From NCBI GenBank assembly GCA_027619145.1, contig JAQCGA010000180.1, forward strand, positions 1 through 7,721: a DNA stretch of 7,721 nucleotides. Reading direction: 5' to 3'. Below the pieces are notes generated by a model that was not told the origin of the DNA, ran no database searches, and saw only the letters and a program-made list of their open reading frames with translations. Source of the DNA: a bacterium (GTDB taxonomy: Bacteria; Latescibacterota; UBA2968; GCA-2709665). Position numbers and translations under genes: made by a program. This document shows, piece by piece, positions 6,163-7,721 of this stretch. Positions within the stretch are counted from its first letter, which is position 1. Each line of letters opens with the position of its first letter.

Positions 6163-7721
6163 ATGCGCATCCTCCGCATTGCCCTGGCCCAGATCAATCT
6201 CTCGGTTGGTGACATAGACGCGAACCGAGACAAAATCCTGGATTGCATCCGCAAAGCCAGGGACCAGGGCGCATCGCTTATTGCGTTCCCCGAATTGGCC
6301 CTGACCGGCTACCCTCCCGAAGATCTGCTCTTCAAGCCCCGCTTCATAGATGCCAACCGCCGTGCGCTGGACGCCCTGGTTGCACAAACGCAGGACATTG
6401 CTGCCGTCATTGGTTTTGTAGACCGCCAGGACGACATCTACAACGCCGCCGCCGTGGCCTGCAACGGCCAGCTTGTAGATATCTATCACAAAACCTACCT
6501 GCCCAACTACGGCGTCTTCGACGAAGACCGCTACTTTCAGTCTGGAAACCGGGCCGGCGTATATACCTTCAATGGCATCACCTTCGGCGTCAACATCTGT
6601 GAAGACATCTGGTACCCCGGTGGCCCCGCAAGCAAACAAGCGCTCTCTGGCGATGCAGAACTCATCGTCAACATCTCCTCTTCGCCTTTCCACGACGGCA
6701 AATGCCTCCAGCGCGAACGAATGATTGCCACACGTGCCTCAGACTACGGTGTGGCCCTGGCCTTCTGCAACATGGTGGGCGGCCAGGATGAACTCATCTT
6801 CGATGGAGGAAGCTTCATTGTAGATCAGGAAGGCCGCCTGCTTTCCCGAGCACCCCGTTTCCAGGAAGATTTACTCATCGCAGACATCGACATAGAAGCC
6901 GTATTTCGTCACCGCCTGCACGACCCTCGCCGCCGCAAAGAAAAACGCGGCGTCACCCGGCTTCCCGCCCTACCCTTGCCAAACCTGGATATCCCTCCGC
7001 CGCCATCTGGAAAAACATCCGAATACCTCCCTTTTCTGGACGGAACCGAACGTCTCAAAAACATCTACGACGCCCTCGTTTTGGGCACCCAGGACTACGT
7101 GCACAAAAACGGCTTCGAAAAAGTCTTTATCGGCCTTTCCGGCGGCATCGATTCTGCACTGGTCACCGCAATTGCCCACGATGCACTGGGGCAAGAAAAC
7201 GTGGTTTGTGTAACCATGCCCACAAAGTATTCTTCTGGCGGGACCTTCAACGATGCCCTGCAAATGGCTGGCAACCTGAACATCCGCATCCTCACGTTGC
7301 GCATCCAGGACATCTTCGACCTCTACCTGGGCGTACTCTCCGACGAATTTGCAGACCTGCCGCCAGACACCGCCGAAGAAAACATCCAGCCCCGCATCCG
7401 GGGCACCTTGCTGATGGCCCTGGCCAACAAATTCAGAGGCCTGGTGTTGGCCCCTGGAAACAAAAGCGAAATGAGCATGGGCTACGCCACGCTCTACGGC
7501 GATATGGCCGGTGGGTTTGCCGTCATCAAAGACATCTATAAGACCCTGGTCTACGATCTGGCGCATTACCGCAACGGATTTCCCGGTGGAGCTGTCATCC
7601 CTCCCTCCATCATCAAACGTCCGCCCACGGCCGAACTGCGCGAAGACCAGAAAGATACCGATACTCTTCCGCCATACCCGGTACTCGACGCCATCCTCAA
7701 AGCCTATGTGGAAGAATATTG
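6163..7721 (+). CDS. nadE: Glutamine-dependent NAD+ synthetase, 3' end cut off by the window
   Basis: This enzyme catalyses the last step of NAD+ biosynthesis: deamido-NAD+ plus ATP plus glutamine gives NAD+ (EC 6.3.5.1), in the cytoplasm. The N-terminal nitrilase-type glutaminase domain (1 to about 270) has the full catalytic triad: E44 in FPELALTGYPPEDLL, K110 in HKTYLPNYGVFDE and C146 in NICEDIW. The C-terminal synthetase domain (about 290 onward) has the ATP-binding loop SGGIDSA (326-332), MPTKYSS, NIQPRIRG, GNKSE (432-436), YATLYGDMAGGFAVIKD and RPPTAELREDQKDTDTLPPY. The frame is open at position 7721 after 519 residues; the usual length is about 540-580, so only the tail is missing. The ATG sits 21 bases after the kinase-like gene's TAA, in the same frame, with no Shine-Dalgarno-like sequence. 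It may depend on translation of the upstream gene. Confidence 0.97.
   Translation, partial: MRILRIALAQINLSVGDIDANRDKILDCIRKARDQGASLIAFPELALTGYPPEDLLFKPRFIDANRRALDALVAQTQDIAAVIGFVDRQDDIYNAAAVACNGQLVDIYHKTYLPNYGVFDEDRYFQSGNRAGVYTFNGITFGVNICEDIWYPGGPASKQALSGDAELIVNISSSPFHDGKCLQRERMIATRASDYGVALAFCNMVGGQDELIFDGGSFIVDQEGRLLSRAPRFQEDLLIADIDIEAVFRHRLHDPRRRKEKRGVTRLPALPLPNLDIPPPPSGKTSEYLPFLDGTERLKNIYDALVLGTQDYVHKNGFEKVFIGLSGGIDSALVTAIAHDALGQENVVCVTMPTKYSSGGTFNDALQMAGNLNIRILTLRIQDIFDLYLGVLSDEFADLPPDTAEENIQPRIRGTLLMALANKFRGLVLAPGNKSEMSMGYATLYGDMAGGFAVIKDIYKTLVYDLAHYRNGFPGGAVIPPSIIKRPPTAELREDQKDTDTLPPYPVLDAILKAYVEEY

Noticed and set aside
6127..6693. Minus-strand open frame of 188 codons opposite nadE
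   Set aside because: It mirrors the glutaminase domain of NadE, which has all catalytic motifs on the plus strand; no family is recognisable on the minus strand.
6970..7566. Minus-strand open frame of 198 codons opposite the NadE synthetase domain
   Set aside because: It is a shadow of strongly conserved NadE motifs; no independent start signal or domain.
1..7721. CRISPR array, insertion sequence, phage or defence system
   Set aside because: No regularly spaced repeats, transposase or integrase motifs, terminal inverted repeats or defence domains are visible; the genes are housekeeping or envelope functions.

Overview
The window looks like ordinary chromosomal DNA from a Gram-negative bacterium. 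Two divergent gene groups face away from a regulatory gap of about 380 bases. The gene types are a long secreted M23 peptidase with Ig-like tail domains ending in a 'TTPP..YP'-style module and a membrane-anchored three-repeat PpiD/SurA-type protein. They resemble proteins of the FCB group (Bacteroidota and relatives such as Calditrichota or Latescibacterota), but the sequence alone does not fix the phylum. I see no transposase, phage gene, CRISPR array, tRNA or rRNA.

Layout. Minus strand, left side: an M23 (LytM-type) peptidase (stop at 800, probable TTG start at 3142) is followed after 61 bases by a rhomboid intramembrane serine protease (738 down to 40). Both have complete catalytic residues and are probably co-transcribed. 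Positions 1-39 hold no recognisable gene or clear terminator. Plus strand, right side: a PpiD/SurA-like peptidyl-prolyl isomerase (3523-5355), a cytidylate-kinase-like protein of unknown role (5431-6141) and glutamine-dependent NAD+ synthetase NadE (from 6163, cut by the window end at 519 residues). These three are spaced 75 and 21 bases apart and look like one operon.

The gap between the groups (3143-3522) is the most interesting stretch. It has a perfect TATAAT -10 box embedded in a 15-base perfect palindrome, then a 17-base perfect inverted repeat. After that comes a long imperfect hairpin of about 23 base pairs that ends one base before a run of five T, all upstream of the ppiD ribosome binding site. 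This is the architecture of a 5' leader with a conditional terminator, or of a small RNA of about 157 nt. A 33-codon, proline-rich reading frame spans the hairpin.

Functionally, three products (M23 peptidase, rhomboid protease, PpiD-like chaperone) act in or on the cell envelope. The kinase-like protein and NadE are cytoplasmic nucleotide-binding enzymes. No clear novel system is present; the notable items are the leader, the split degeneration of the parvulin repeats, and the uncertain start of the M23 gene.
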